A stretch of 64,000 nt of DNA from Nocardioides sp. IC4_145 (lineage in GTDB: Bacteria; Actinomycetota; Actinomycetes; Propionibacteriales; Nocardioidaceae). Every line of letters starts with the position of its first letter. Positions within the stretch are counted from its first letter, which is position 1. The position numbers and the translations under genes were made by a program. The notes under the pieces were generated by a model. That model was not told the DNA's origin, did not search any database, and worked only from the letters and a program-made list of their open reading frames with translations. The DNA lies in NCBI RefSeq assembly GCF_011250565.1, contig NZ_JAANMS010000001.1, positions 62,001-126,000 on the forward strand. The letters are read 5' to 3'. Positions 10,061 through 18,780 of this stretch are shown one piece after another.

Positions 10061-11497
10061 GTGGTGGACCGGCTGTCGGGGCTCGATGCGAGCTTCCTCT
10101 ACCTCGAGACGCAGGCGCAGCTGATGCACGTCTGCGGGGTCATCGTGCTCGACCCGGCCACGATGCCCGAGCCGTACTCGTTCGAGCGCCTCCGGGCCAC
10201 GGTCCACGAGCGGGTGCGCGACACCCCGGCCTTCACCCGCAAGCTGCGCCGCGTGCCGTTGGGCCTCGACCACCCGATCTGGGTGCGCGACCGGCAGTTC
10301 GACATCGAGCGGCACGTGCACCGTCTCGCGCTGCCGCAGCCCGGCGGCCTCGCGGAGCTGACCGACCTCGCCGGTCACCTCGCCGGGCAGCCGCTGGACC
10401 GCTCGCGGCCGCTGTGGGAGATGTGGGTGATCGAGGGGTACGACGCCGGGCTGGGCCACGACCTGGTCGCGGTGTTCATGAAGATGCACCACGCCACGGT
10501 CGACGGCGTCTCCGGCGCCAACCTGGTCTCGCACCTGTGCAGCCTCGAGCCGGAGGCCGAGCCGCTGGCGACCGCCGCGGACCAGCGCTACGGACGCGAC
10601 CCGGACCGGCTGGAGCTCCTCGGCCGCGCACTGCTCTCCAACGCCACCAAGCCGGTCCAGGCGGTGAAGCTGCTCAGTCCCTCGGCGCAACTGGTCTCGC
10701 GCACGATCGGCCGCGCCCGGGCCGGCACCGCGATGGCCGCCCCGCTGACCGCGCCGCGCACGTCGTTCAACGGCACCATCACCGGGCACCGCGCCATCGC
10801 GCTGGCCGACATGGACCTCGAGCAGGTCCGCGAGGTCAAGGCCGCCACCGGCACGACGGTCAACGACGTCGTGCTGACGGTGGCCGGCGGCGCGCTGCGC
10901 TCCTACCTCGAGGACCGTGGGGAGCTGCCCGACGACTCGCTGCTGGCGACCGTCCCGGTGTCCGTGCACGGCAGCTCGCGGCACGCCAGCGGCGCGAACA
11001 AGGTGTCGGCCCTCTTCGCCAAGCTGGGCACCGACGAGGAGGACCCGCTCGTGCGGCTCGAGGAGATGGCCACCCGCAACCGGCACGCGAAGGAGCACCA
11101 CAACGCGATCAGCGCGGACTCCCTGCAGGACTGGGCGGAGTTCGCAGCGCCGCGGACCTTCGGCCTGGCGGTGCGGACCTACGCCTCGCTGCGGTTGGCC
11201 GAGCGGCACCCGGTCGTGCACAACCTGGTGATCTCCAACGTGCCCGGCCCCCCGGTCCCGCTGTACTTCTGCGGCGCCGAGGTGCTCGGGCTCTACCCGC
11301 TCGGCCCGGTCTTCCACGGCGCCGGCCTGAACATCACGGTGATGTCCAACTACGGCCACCTTCACGTCGGCGTCATCGCCTGTCGCGAGTCGGTGCCGAA
11401 CCCCGACGACCTGGTGCAACGGTTCCCCGCCCAGCTGGCCGAGCTGCGGGCCGCGGTGGCCGCCCGCCCGCTGCGCGAGGAGGCCGAGCTCAGCTGA
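10061..11497 (+). CDS. Wax ester synthase/diacylglycerol acyltransferase (WS/DGAT)
   Basis: 478 residues with the acyltransferase active-site motif HHATVDG (HHxxxDG, about residues 143-149), NDVVLTVAGGALRSYL and the C-terminal VHNLVISNVPGPP segment (the PLW/NVPG motif of the family). These enzymes esterify fatty acyl-CoA to diacylglycerol or long-chain alcohols to make storage lipid at the membrane. The KstR box just upstream implies that storage-lipid synthesis rises with steroid catabolism, which would absorb surplus acyl-CoA. GTG 10061 is chosen; GTG 10064 is equally possible. Confidence 0.9.
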   Translation: MVDRLSGLDASFLYLETQAQLMHVCGVIVLDPATMPEPYSFERLRATVHERVRDTPAFTRKLRRVPLGLDHPIWVRDRQFDIERHVHRLALPQPGGLAELTDLAGHLAGQPLDRSRPLWEMWVIEGYDAGLGHDLVAVFMKMHHATVDGVSGANLVSHLCSLEPEAEPLATAADQRYGRDPDRLELLGRALLSNATKPVQAVKLLSPSAQLVSRTIGRARAGTAMAAPLTAPRTSFNGTITGHRAIALADMDLEQVREVKAATGTTVNDVVLTVAGGALRSYLEDRGELPDDSLLATVPVSVHGSSRHASGANKVSALFAKLGTDEEDPLVRLEEMATRNRHAKEHHNAISADSLQDWAEFAAPRTFGLAVRTYASLRLAERHPVVHNLVISNVPGPPVPLYFCGAEVLGLYPLGPVFHGAGLNITVMSNYGHLHVGVIACRESVPNPDDLVQRFPAQLAELRAAVAARPLREEAELS

Positions 11498-11535
11498 TCG
11501 CCCAGCTGATCCCTCAGCTGATCCCTCAGCTGATC
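11491..11535. repeat. 12-bp tandem repeat spanning two convergent stop codons
   Basis: CAGCTGATC occurs at 11491, 11503, 11515 and 11527 with a 12-bp period (spacers GCC, CCT and CCT). The first copy contains the WS/DGAT stop codon and the last contains, on the other strand, the LigD stop codon. CAGCTG is palindromic and TCAGCTGA carries TGA on both strands. Confidence 0.85.
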
Positions 11536-13076
11536 TCGGGCAGCTCCTGGGCTGCGCCGAGCAGCGCCCGGAAGGGGTCGCCGTGCTCGGCGATGCGGTC
11601 CAGCGCCGTGCGGATCGTCCACCGGTCCGGCCGCAGGTCCTGGTCGTCGAGCTCCTCCCACCGGATCGGCACCGAGACCGGCGCGCCGGGTGCCGGCCGG
11701 GGCGACCACGGGCCGACGAGCGTCTTGTTGACGGCGTTCTGCGTGTAGTCCAGCCGCGCCAGCCCGCCGCGCGCCTTGACCTCCCACTTCCAGCTGACCA
11801 GCTCCGGCACGACCTTCCCGACGGTCCGCGAGAGCCGCTCGACCCAGGCGCGGGTGTCGCCGAACGAGTAGCCGGGCACGACCGGCACCCACACCTGGAT
11901 GCCGCGCCGTCCGGTCACCTTCGGCAGCGCGGTCACACCGAGGTGGTCGAGCGCGGTGCGGTGCAGCCGCGCCAGCACCAGCAGCTCCTCCCAGCTGGTG
12001 CGCTCGCCCGGGTCGAGGTCGACGAGGGCGTACGTCGGCTCGTGCATCGCCTCGGTCCGCGAGGTCCACGGGTGCCACTCGAGCGCCCCGAAGTTGGCCA
12101 TCCACACCAGCGTGGCCGGCTCGTCGGCGACGACGTACGCCGTGGTCTCGCCCTCGTCGGCGTCCGGGTTCTCCCAGCACTCGACCCACTCCGGCGCGTG
12201 GTCGGGACGCTGCTTGTGCCAGAAGCCCGGCCGGTCGGCGCCCTCGGGGTAGCGGTGCAGGTTGACGGCCCGGCCCTCGAGGTAGGGCAGCGCGACCGGC
12301 GCCACCTGCGCGGCGTACGCCAGCAGCTCGCGCTTGGTGATCGCCTCCTCGCCGGGGCGGCCGGGAAAGAGCACCTTGTCGAGGTTGGTGACCTTGAGCC
12401 GCCGGCCGTGCACCTCCCAGGTGCCGCCGCTGCCGGGCAGGTCGCCCAAGGCGTCGATCGCCTCGTCGGGGACGCTCGCGGCCGGGGTGGGCGGCACGCC
12501 GGCGAGGACGTCGTCGTTGGTGCGTCCGCTGAGCACCGAGCGTGGGTGGTCCTCGGGGTCCCAGCCGTCCACGGCGTGCTGGTCGCGCTTGTGCAGGAGC
12601 ATCCACTCGTCCTTGCCCGAGTCCTTGCCCGAGTCCTTGCCCTCGCGGCGGACCAGGACGAGCCGACCGCGCAGCTTGCGGCCGTGCACCTCGACGTGGA
12701 GCTCACCGGCAGCGACGGCGGCCGCCGGGTCGTCGGTGCGGACCGGCTCGAAGGTGCCGGTGTCCCACACGATGACGTCGCCGCCGCCGTACTCACCACC
12801 GGGGATCGTGCCCTCGAAGTGCAGGTAGTCGACCGGGTGGTCCTCCACGTGCACCGCCAGCCGCCGCGAGCCCGGGTCGAGCGTCGGGCCCTTCGGCACC
12901 GCCCAGCTCACCAGCACCCCGTCGATCTCGAACCGCAGGTCGTAGTGGAGGTGGCTGGCGCGGTGCCGCTGGACCACGAAGCGCGGTGCGTCCGTCGTGG
13001 TCGCCACGTCGCCGGCGGGCTCGGGGGTGCGGGCGAAGTCGCGCATCGAGCGGTACGTCGCGAGCGGGTCGGCCAT
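11526..13076 (-). CDS. ligD: LigD-like protein with phosphoesterase and polymerase domains
   Basis: 516 residues. Residues about 30-150 form a LigD 3'-phosphoesterase domain (HLHYDLRFEIDG and GTIPGGEYGGGDV), and residues about 215-510 form an archaeo-eukaryotic-primase-type polymerase domain (LKVTNLDKVLFPG, catalytic acids in ALVDLDPGE, and RGIQVWVPV). There is no ATP-dependent ligase domain, so a separate ligase would be needed for Ku-dependent end joining. A short GKDS tandem repeat sits between the domains (about residue 145). ATG 13076. The gene is convergent with the WS/DGAT gene and divergent from the epimerase gene. Confidence 0.88.
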   Translation of the reverse strand: MADPLATYRSMRDFARTPEPAGDVATTTDAPRFVVQRHRASHLHYDLRFEIDGVLVSWAVPKGPTLDPGSRRLAVHVEDHPVDYLHFEGTIPGGEYGGGDVIVWDTGTFEPVRTDDPAAAVAAGELHVEVHGRKLRGRLVLVRREGKDSGKDSGKDEWMLLHKRDQHAVDGWDPEDHPRSVLSGRTNDDVLAGVPPTPAASVPDEAIDALGDLPGSGGTWEVHGRRLKVTNLDKVLFPGRPGEEAITKRELLAYAAQVAPVALPYLEGRAVNLHRYPEGADRPGFWHKQRPDHAPEWVECWENPDADEGETTAYVVADEPATLVWMANFGALEWHPWTSRTEAMHEPTYALVDLDPGERTSWEELLVLARLHRTALDHLGVTALPKVTGRRGIQVWVPVVPGYSFGDTRAWVERLSRTVGKVVPELVSWKWEVKARGGLARLDYTQNAVNKTLVGPWSPRPAPGAPVSVPIRWEELDDQDLRPDRWTIRTALDRIAEHGDPFRALLGAAQELPEIS

Positions 13077-13141
13077 GGCGGTCGGGTACCCACCTGTGCC
13101 GTCCGCCTCAGCGTTCGGGACCGCGTGCCATCGTGGCTGGC

Positions 13142-14056
13142 ATGAGCGAGTCAGCAGCAGACGCCCCTGTCGTCGTCGTGACCGGGGCGAACGGCTTCGT
13201 CGGGTCCGCCACCTGCACCGCCCTGGTCGAGCGCGGCGCCTCCGTGCGAGCGGTGGTACGCCGTGCCGGCTCGGCGCCGGCGCTGGCCGGGGTGGAGGAG
13301 CGGGTCGGCGAGTTCGGCGACCCGGCGTTGGCCGCGTCGGTCGTCGAGGGCGCGACCGCCGTCGTCACGACCGTGCACCCGATGGGCTCGGACCGCGAGA
13401 CCCAGCACCGGGTCGGCGTCGAGGCCACGACGACCCTTGCGCGGGCCGCCCGCGACGCCGGCGTCGACCGGCTGGTCCACGTGTCGACCGCGGCCGTCTA
13501 CGACCGCTCGCCCGGGACGGGCGACGTCGACGAGGGCTCGCCGCTGGTCGGCGAGGACGGTGGCGACTACGGGATCACCAAGCGCGACACCGACGCCGCC
13601 CTCGCCGGGGTCGACGGGACCACCCGCGTGCTGGTCCGGCCGCCCGCGATCCTCGGCCCGGGGGAGACCTCGGTCTGGAACACGCTCCGACCCGCCGCCG
13701 TCCGCGACCAGCCGGACGCACGGCGTACTGCTCCGGACAAGACGTTCGCCTGGGTCCACGTCCGCGACCTCGCGGCGTTCCTTGCCGACGTCGCGGTCGG
13801 GCTGGTGGCCGAGTCCGACGACCCCGGCCGCGGGCCGGTCGCCGGCGGCTGCACGCCGGTCAACCTGGCGGCCGAGCCGGCGCGGACGCGGGACTACCAC
13901 GAGACCGTCACCTCCGCCGTCGGCGTCGAGCCGGAGTGGGTCGACGAGCCGTCGTGGACCGGCCGGATCGTCGCCGACCGGGCCCGCGACTGGGGCTGGG
14001 CGCCGGGGGTGACGCTCGACCAGGCGCTCGGCGAGCTCGCCGACGGGCTCCGCTGA
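13142..14056 (+). CDS. NAD(P)-dependent epimerase/dehydratase
   Basis: 304 residues of the extended short-chain dehydrogenase family. The dinucleotide motif is VTGANGFVGSATCTAL (TGxxGxxG, about residues 14-29); the catalytic region has HVSTAAVYD and YGITKRDTD, i.e. Tyr-x3-Lys. A PAILGPGE segment follows, as in sugar epimerases and some 3-beta-hydroxysteroid dehydrogenases. Substrate unknown; the steroid context makes a hydroxysteroid possible but there is no KstR box. The ATG at 13142 lies 65 bp from the divergent ligD. Confidence 0.8.
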   Translation: MSESAADAPVVVVTGANGFVGSATCTALVERGASVRAVVRRAGSAPALAGVEERVGEFGDPALAASVVEGATAVVTTVHPMGSDRETQHRVGVEATTTLARAARDAGVDRLVHVSTAAVYDRSPGTGDVDEGSPLVGEDGGDYGITKRDTDAALAGVDGTTRVLVRPPAILGPGETSVWNTLRPAAVRDQPDARRTAPDKTFAWVHVRDLAAFLADVAVGLVAESDDPGRGPVAGGCTPVNLAAEPARTRDYHETVTSAVGVEPEWVDEPSWTGRIVADRARDWGWAPGVTLDQALGELADGLR

Positions 14057-14081
14057 GCCCGCCCTGCGTACGCTCGCGCGC

Positions 14082-14669
14082 ATGACCGAGGAGCAGCCCA
14101 CCGACGCCCGGACGATGCGCGAGCGGATGGAGGCCGGGGACCTCTACCTCGCCGACGACCCGGAGATCGGCGAGGCGAGCGCCGCGGCGCTGGACCTGAT
14201 GGCGGCGTACAACGCGACCTCGGTGCGGCAGGCGCCGCTGCGTCGGGCGCTGCTCGAGGAGCTGCTCGGCTCCGTGGGGGAGGGCACGGAGCTGCGGCCC
14301 CCGGTGTACGTCGACTACGGCACGAACATCACCATCGGCGCCCGGTGCTTCGCCAACTTCGGCCTCGTCGCGCTCGACGTCGCGGCCATCACCATCGGCG
14401 ACGACGTGCAGATCGGTCCGAACGTCCAGCTGCTCACGCCCACCCACCCCCTCGAGGCCGGCCCGCGCCGCGACAAGTGGGAGGCTGCGCAGCCGATCGT
14501 CATCGGCAACAACGTCTGGCTCGGCGGCGGCGCGATCGTCCTCCCGGGCGTCACCATCGGCGAGAACACCGTCGTCGGCGCCGGAGCCGTCGTCACCAAG
14601 GACCTCCCCGCCAACGTGGTCGCCGTCGGCAACCCGGCGCGCGTCGTCAAGCAGCTCACCGACGACTGA
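14082..14669 (+). CDS. Hexapeptide-repeat sugar O-acetyltransferase (Maa/LacA type)
   Basis: 195 residues. An N-terminal helical Mac domain (MRERMEAGDLY) precedes left-handed beta-helix hexapeptide repeats (ITIGARCFANFG, ITIGDDVQIGPN, PIVIGNNVWLGGGAIVLPG). The catalytic His is in LLTPTHPLEA. Proteins of this type transfer acetyl from acetyl-CoA to sugars such as maltose or galactoside in the cytoplasm. Starts at ATG 14082, 25 bp after the epimerase stop, so the two may be co-transcribed. Confidence 0.88.
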   Translation: MTEEQPTDARTMRERMEAGDLYLADDPEIGEASAAALDLMAAYNATSVRQAPLRRALLEELLGSVGEGTELRPPVYVDYGTNITIGARCFANFGLVALDVAAITIGDDVQIGPNVQLLTPTHPLEAGPRRDKWEAAQPIVIGNNVWLGGGAIVLPGVTIGENTVVGAGAVVTKDLPANVVAVGNPARVVKQLTDD

Positions 14670-14683
14670 GGCAGCCGGCAACG

Positions 14684-14732
14684 GGGTCGTGTGCCAGGGA
14701 CGCGCGCGACCGCGTCGTGGGGCACACGACCC
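14684..14732. repeat. Palindromic repeat family B, copy 1
   Basis: A 49-bp hairpin with perfect 12-bp arms (GGGTCGTGTGCC and GGCACACGACCC). Copies of the same length and arms occur at 32595-32643 and 60894-60942. It lies between convergent genes, where it may also act as a bidirectional terminator. Confidence 0.85.
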
Positions 14733-14765
14733 AGGCGCCGCGGGCGGGACGGGTCGCCTCGAGGC

Positions 14766-15329
14766 TCAGCGCCGGACGGCGTACCGCGTCATGGCCACCC
14801 CGCCGGGGAAGGTCCGCGTCTCGACGAGGTCGAGGCCCACGCGAGCGTCCAGGCCGGCGAGGAACGGCAGGCCGCCGCCGAGCAGCACCGGGTGGGTGAC
14901 GACGGCGTACTCGTCGACCAGGCCGGCCCGCATCGCCGCCGCGGCGAGGGTGGGTCCGCCGACGCGCAGCGGTCCGCCGTCCTGGGCCTTGAGGCGGGTG
15001 AGCTCGGGGACCGGGTCGCCGGTGACGAGGCGGGTGCCCCAGTCGACCGAGTCGAGCGTGGAGGAGAAGACCACCTTCGGGGTGTCCCGCCAGTTCCGCG
15101 CGAACGCGACCTGGGCGGGGGTCGCACCGGGCTGCTGGTCGCCCGTCGGCCAGTAGGAGCTCATCGCCTCCCACAGCCGACGCCCGTAGGCGATCACGTC
15201 CACGGCCTGCTCCTCGGCGAGCCACCACTCGAACAGCTCGTCGCTCGAGGCGCCCCAGCCGTGGTCGCCGTCGGGCCCGGCGACGTAGCCGTCGAGGCTC
15301 ACGTTCATCCCGTAGGTCAGCTTCCGCAT
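14766..15329 (-). CDS. Dihydrofolate-reductase-like (RibD C-terminal domain) protein
   Basis: 187 residues of the RibD_C/DHFR fold. It has the N-terminal MNVSLDGYVAGPDGDHGW strand-loop, a LVDEYAVVTHPVLLGGG segment (about residue 140) typical of this family, and an expected NADPH site. These stand-alone proteins are mostly uncharacterised reductases. ATG 15329. A second, distantly similar member lies at 23316-23882. It is divergent from helR. Confidence 0.85.
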   Translation of the reverse strand: MRKLTYGMNVSLDGYVAGPDGDHGWGASSDELFEWWLAEEQAVDVIAYGRRLWEAMSSYWPTGDQQPGATPAQVAFARNWRDTPKVVFSSTLDSVDWGTRLVTGDPVPELTRLKAQDGGPLRVGGPTLAAAAMRAGLVDEYAVVTHPVLLGGGLPFLAGLDARVGLDLVETRTFPGGVAMTRYAVRR

Positions 15330-15426
15330 GCGTCACGCCTTCCGTCCGTCGGTCCTCGGACGGGTGGACCGGCACGGTCGGCGGGACTCATCGGCGCGGG
15401 TTCGCCGGCGGGCCGGGCACGCGAAA

Positions 15427-15448
15427 GGCGAGGGGAGAACCCCTCGCC
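15427..15448. promoter_or_regulatory. Perfect hairpin in the helR upstream region
   Basis: GGCGAGGGG and CCCCTCGCC form a 9-bp stem closed by an AGAA loop. It lies between the divergent DHFR-like and helR genes, upstream of a TATAGC -10-like element (15459-15464). There is no U-tract, so it may be a terminator of antisense read-through or a protein-binding dyad. Confidence 0.6.
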
Positions 15449-15470
15449 ATGTCCAAGGTATAGCGCGTCG

Positions 15471-15492
15471 GGGGGCTTGCGGCAAGACCCCC
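15471..15492 (+). promoter_or_regulatory. Rifampicin-associated element (RAE) in front of helR
   Basis: An inverted repeat centred on CTTGCGGCAAG with flanking G and C runs. It matches the published 19-bp RAE of actinomycete rifampicin-inducible genes at all but one position, as I remember that consensus. It starts just downstream of TATAGC (15459-15464) and lies 23 bp before the helR GTG. Confidence 0.85.
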
Positions 15493-15515
15493 GGGCGGCC
15501 CCAGAATCGCCCGCC

Positions 15516-17744
15516 GTGACGAGGGATGCGGGGGTCTTCGACCTCGACGAACAAGCAAAGGCCGACCCGGCGCTGGTGGCGGCCGACGAGGCGCACTTCA
15601 CGGCGATCGCGCGGAGGCTCGAGGAGAGCCTGGCCGAGCTGGCCGAGCGCCTCGAGGTCGTGCGCCGTGAGGGCGGCGGGCACGGGCAGGCGGCGCTCGA
15701 CCGGGACCAGGAGGTGCACCGGCTGAGGGCGCGGATGCGGACGTTGGGCCGGTACGGCGTCGACCTGTGCCTGGGGCGGATGGTGCCGGTCGAGGGCGAG
15801 CCGATCTACGTCGGACGACTCGGCCTCACCGACCGGGCGGGCCGACGGCTGCTGGTGGACTGGCGCTCGCCGGCGGCGGAGCCGTTCTTCGGTGCGACGC
15901 ACGCCGACCCGCAGGGGCTGGTCAGCCGCCGGCGGTACCGCTGGACGCTCGGCCGGGTCACCGACTACTGGGACGAGGTGTTCACCGCCGAGGGGCTCGA
16001 GGGGCACGCCGCGCTGGACGACCAGTCCGCGTTCATCGCCAGCCTGGGCAGCAGCCGCGGCGAGCGGATGCGCGACGTGCTGGCCACGATCCAGGCCGAC
16101 CAGGACGCGATCATCCGGGCCGGCTCGCGCGGGGTGCTGGTCGTCGACGGCGGTCCCGGCACCGGCAAGACGGTCGTGGCGCTGCACCGCACGGCGTACC
16201 TCCTCCACGCCGACCCGCGGCTGGGCGCGCAGCACGGCCAGGACGGGCAGCGGCGCGGGGGAGTGCTCGTCGTCGGGCCGCACGAGCCGTACCTCTCCTA
16301 CGTCGCGGACGTGCTGCCCAGCCTCGGCGAGGAGGGCGTCAGGACGTGCACGCTGCGCGACCTCGTGCCCGAGGGCGCGACCGCCGTCGAGGAGGACGAC
16401 CCCGAGGTGGCCCGGCTGAAGGCGAGCGCGGCGCTGGTCGACGCGGTCGAGCCGGCGGTGGCTCTCTACGAGGAGCCGCCGACGGAGGGGATGGTCGTCG
16501 AGACGCCCTGGTCCGACGTCTGGCTGGGTGCGGACGAGTGGGCGGAGGTGTTCGCCTCGCCCGACCCCGGCACGCCGCACAACGAGGCCCGCGACCAGGT
16601 CTGGGACGAGCTCGTGGACCTGCTGGTCGACAAGCACGACCTGGACGAGGACGCGCCGGAGCCGAGCGCCGACGACGTGCGCCGGTCGCTGCACCGCCAC
16701 CGCGAGCTGCGCACCGCCTTCGACCGCGCCTGGCCGCTCGTCGACGCCGCGGACCTGGTCGGTGACCTGTGGACCGTGCCGGCGTACCTCCGTCGGTGCG
16801 CGCCGGACCTCGCTCCCGACCAGGTCCGGCTCCTGCAGCGCACCGACCCGCAGGCCTGGACGACCGCCGACCTCCCGCTGCTCGACGCCGCCCGGCACCG
16901 GCTGGGCGACCCGGACGCGGCCCGCCGGCGGCGGCGCGAGCGCAGCGCGGCCGCCGCACAGCGGGCGCGGATGGACGAGGTCGTCGACCATTTGGTCGCG
17001 ATCGACGACTCGGAGATGCGGGTGATGTCGATGCTGCGCGTGGCCGACCTGCAGACCGCCCTGGTCGACGTGGACGGAGCGGCCGGAGCAGGCGCGGCGG
17101 GCGGGGCGTCGTGGGACCGGCTCGCCGGCCCGTTCGCGCACGTCGTGGTCGACGAGGCGCAGGAGCTCGACGACGCCCAGTGGCGCATGCTGCTGCGCCG
17201 CTGCCCGTCGCGCAGCCTCACGGTCGTCGGCGACCGGGCGCAGGCCCGGCACGGGTTCGCGGGGTCCTGGGAGGAGCGGCTCGCGCGGGTCGGGCTCGCC
17301 TGGTCCGGATCGGGGCAGGTGACCGTGGCGTCGTTGCGGATCAACTACCGCACGCCGGCCGAGGTGATGGCGGCCGCCGAGCCGGTGATCCGGGCCGCCC
17401 TGCCGGACGCCAACGTGCCGACGTCCGTCCGCCGCACCGGCCGGCCCGTGCGGCACGGCACCGTGGCCGACCTGGGGCCCGTCGTCGAGGCCTGGCTGGC
17501 CGAGCACAAGACCGGCGCCGCGTGCGTCGTGACCGCCGACGGCGAGCGCACCGACGTACCTCCCTCGCCCCGCGTCCGCCAGCTCACCCCCGTCCTGGCC
17601 AAGGGCCTGGAGTTCGACCTGGTGGTGCTCGTCGAGCCGGACCGGTACGCCGCGGGGGAGGTCTCGAGCGTCGCCCCCGCCGTCGACCGGTACGTCGCCA
17701 TGACCCGCGCGACCCAGGAGCTGGTGGTCCTCGACGGCCCGTGA
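15516..17744 (+). CDS. helR: HelR/HelD-type RNA polymerase-recycling helicase-like ATPase
   Basis: 742 residues of the UvrD-like superfamily 1. An N-terminal coiled-coil arm (residues about 10-75) is followed by Walker A GGPGTGKTVVALHRT (about 208-222), Walker B VVVDEAQELDDAQW (about 545), a VVGDRAQARHGF motif and C-terminal KGLEFDLVVL and YVAMTRAT motifs. HelD/HelR proteins bind RNA polymerase rather than DNA and dislodge stalled or rifampicin-bound polymerase. The RAE directly upstream fits HelR, which confers rifampicin tolerance in other actinomycetes. The GTG start at 15516 is set by the N-terminal arm and the RAE position. Confidence 0.9.
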   Translation: MTRDAGVFDLDEQAKADPALVAADEAHFTAIARRLEESLAELAERLEVVRREGGGHGQAALDRDQEVHRLRARMRTLGRYGVDLCLGRMVPVEGEPIYVGRLGLTDRAGRRLLVDWRSPAAEPFFGATHADPQGLVSRRRYRWTLGRVTDYWDEVFTAEGLEGHAALDDQSAFIASLGSSRGERMRDVLATIQADQDAIIRAGSRGVLVVDGGPGTGKTVVALHRTAYLLHADPRLGAQHGQDGQRRGGVLVVGPHEPYLSYVADVLPSLGEEGVRTCTLRDLVPEGATAVEEDDPEVARLKASAALVDAVEPAVALYEEPPTEGMVVETPWSDVWLGADEWAEVFASPDPGTPHNEARDQVWDELVDLLVDKHDLDEDAPEPSADDVRRSLHRHRELRTAFDRAWPLVDAADLVGDLWTVPAYLRRCAPDLAPDQVRLLQRTDPQAWTTADLPLLDAARHRLGDPDAARRRRRERSAAAAQRARMDEVVDHLVAIDDSEMRVMSMLRVADLQTALVDVDGAAGAGAAGGASWDRLAGPFAHVVVDEAQELDDAQWRMLLRRCPSRSLTVVGDRAQARHGFAGSWEERLARVGLAWSGSGQVTVASLRINYRTPAEVMAAAEPVIRAALPDANVPTSVRRTGRPVRHGTVADLGPVVEAWLAEHKTGAACVVTADGERTDVPPSPRVRQLTPVLAKGLEFDLVVLVEPDRYAAGEVSSVAPAVDRYVAMTRATQELVVLDGP

Positions 17745-17832
17745 GGGTCGCGGCGGGGCATCCCGACCGCGTCGGCGGGTACCAGCCCAACGGAGGCCGC
17801 CACCCGCCGACCAGCGTCCTCGGAGGTGCCCG

Positions 17833-18675
17833 ATGTCCGCTCGCGAACCGCAGGAGACCGCGGCCGTCGCCGCGACGACCGGGGCCAAGAAGGTGCACCG
17901 GTCCTGGGACCGGGTGCTCGTCAGCTCCTTCCTCGCCGGGGCGTACATCGCCTTCGGCGGGATGGTCGCGATCACCGTGTCCTCGGGGCTGGACCCGGCG
18001 ACGTGGGGCACGCTGCCGACGCTGTTCACCGGTGCGGCGTTCACCCTCGGCCTGGTGCTGGTGGTCATCGCCGGCTCCGACCTCGCGACCGGCAACATGA
18101 TGCTGGTGCCCCTGGGCGCCCTCGACGGCAAGCTCTCCGTCGGCGACGTGGCCCGCAACCTGACGCTCGTGCTGCTCGGCAACCTGCTCGGAGCGCTGTT
18201 CGTGGCGTTCTTCCTGGCGGTGGAGACCGGCGTCATCGGCAGCGCCGGGGCGGACCCCGGCAGCGCCGCGGCGATGACCTTCGACCGGCTGGCCGGCATC
18301 GCGGAGGGCAAGGCGACCGGGCACAGCGCCTGGGAGACCTTCCTGCGGGCGGTGGGCTGCAACTGGCTGGTGTGCCTGGCGGTGTGGATGTCGCTCGCCG
18401 CCACGTCGGTGGCCGGCAAGATCCTCGCGGTCTTCTTCCCGATCATGGCGTTCGTGGCGATGGGCTTCGACCACGTCGTGGCCAACATGTTCTTCCTGCC
18501 GGCCGCGATCTTCGCCGGCGTCCCGGGGCTCGGCTGGGGCGACGTGCTGGTCAACTGGCTGCTCGCCGGGGCCGGCAACCTGGTCGGCGCGGTGGTCTTC
18601 GTGGCGACCTCGTACTGGTACCTCTTCCTCCGCGACGACGAGCCGGCCGAGGCCGAGCCCGAGCAGGGCGGCTGA
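17833..18675 (+). CDS. Formate/nitrite transporter (FNT) family channel
   Basis: 280 residues with six predicted membrane helices. FNT signatures include SSFLAGAYIAFGGMVAI (first helix), GSDLATGNMMLVPLG (the broken-helix slit region) and GCNWLVCLAVWMSLAA, followed by the FDHVVANMFFLPA segment that includes the central pore His. These pentameric channels move formate, nitrite, lactate or hydrosulfide. ATG 17833 has GGAGG at 17822-17826. The cargo cannot be assigned from the neighbours. Confidence 0.9.
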   Translation: MSAREPQETAAVAATTGAKKVHRSWDRVLVSSFLAGAYIAFGGMVAITVSSGLDPATWGTLPTLFTGAAFTLGLVLVVIAGSDLATGNMMLVPLGALDGKLSVGDVARNLTLVLLGNLLGALFVAFFLAVETGVIGSAGADPGSAAAMTFDRLAGIAEGKATGHSAWETFLRAVGCNWLVCLAVWMSLAATSVAGKILAVFFPIMAFVAMGFDHVVANMFFLPAAIFAGVPGLGWGDVLVNWLLAGAGNLVGAVVFVATSYWYLFLRDDEPAEAEPEQGG

Positions 18676-18780
18676 TCCCCGCCGCGATCTCGGTGCGACC
18701 CGGGCGCGACCCCGGTGCGGCCGGCCGGACCGGCTTGTTAGCGTCGAGGCGCCCCTGTCCCACCCGTCCGAGAGGTCAGC

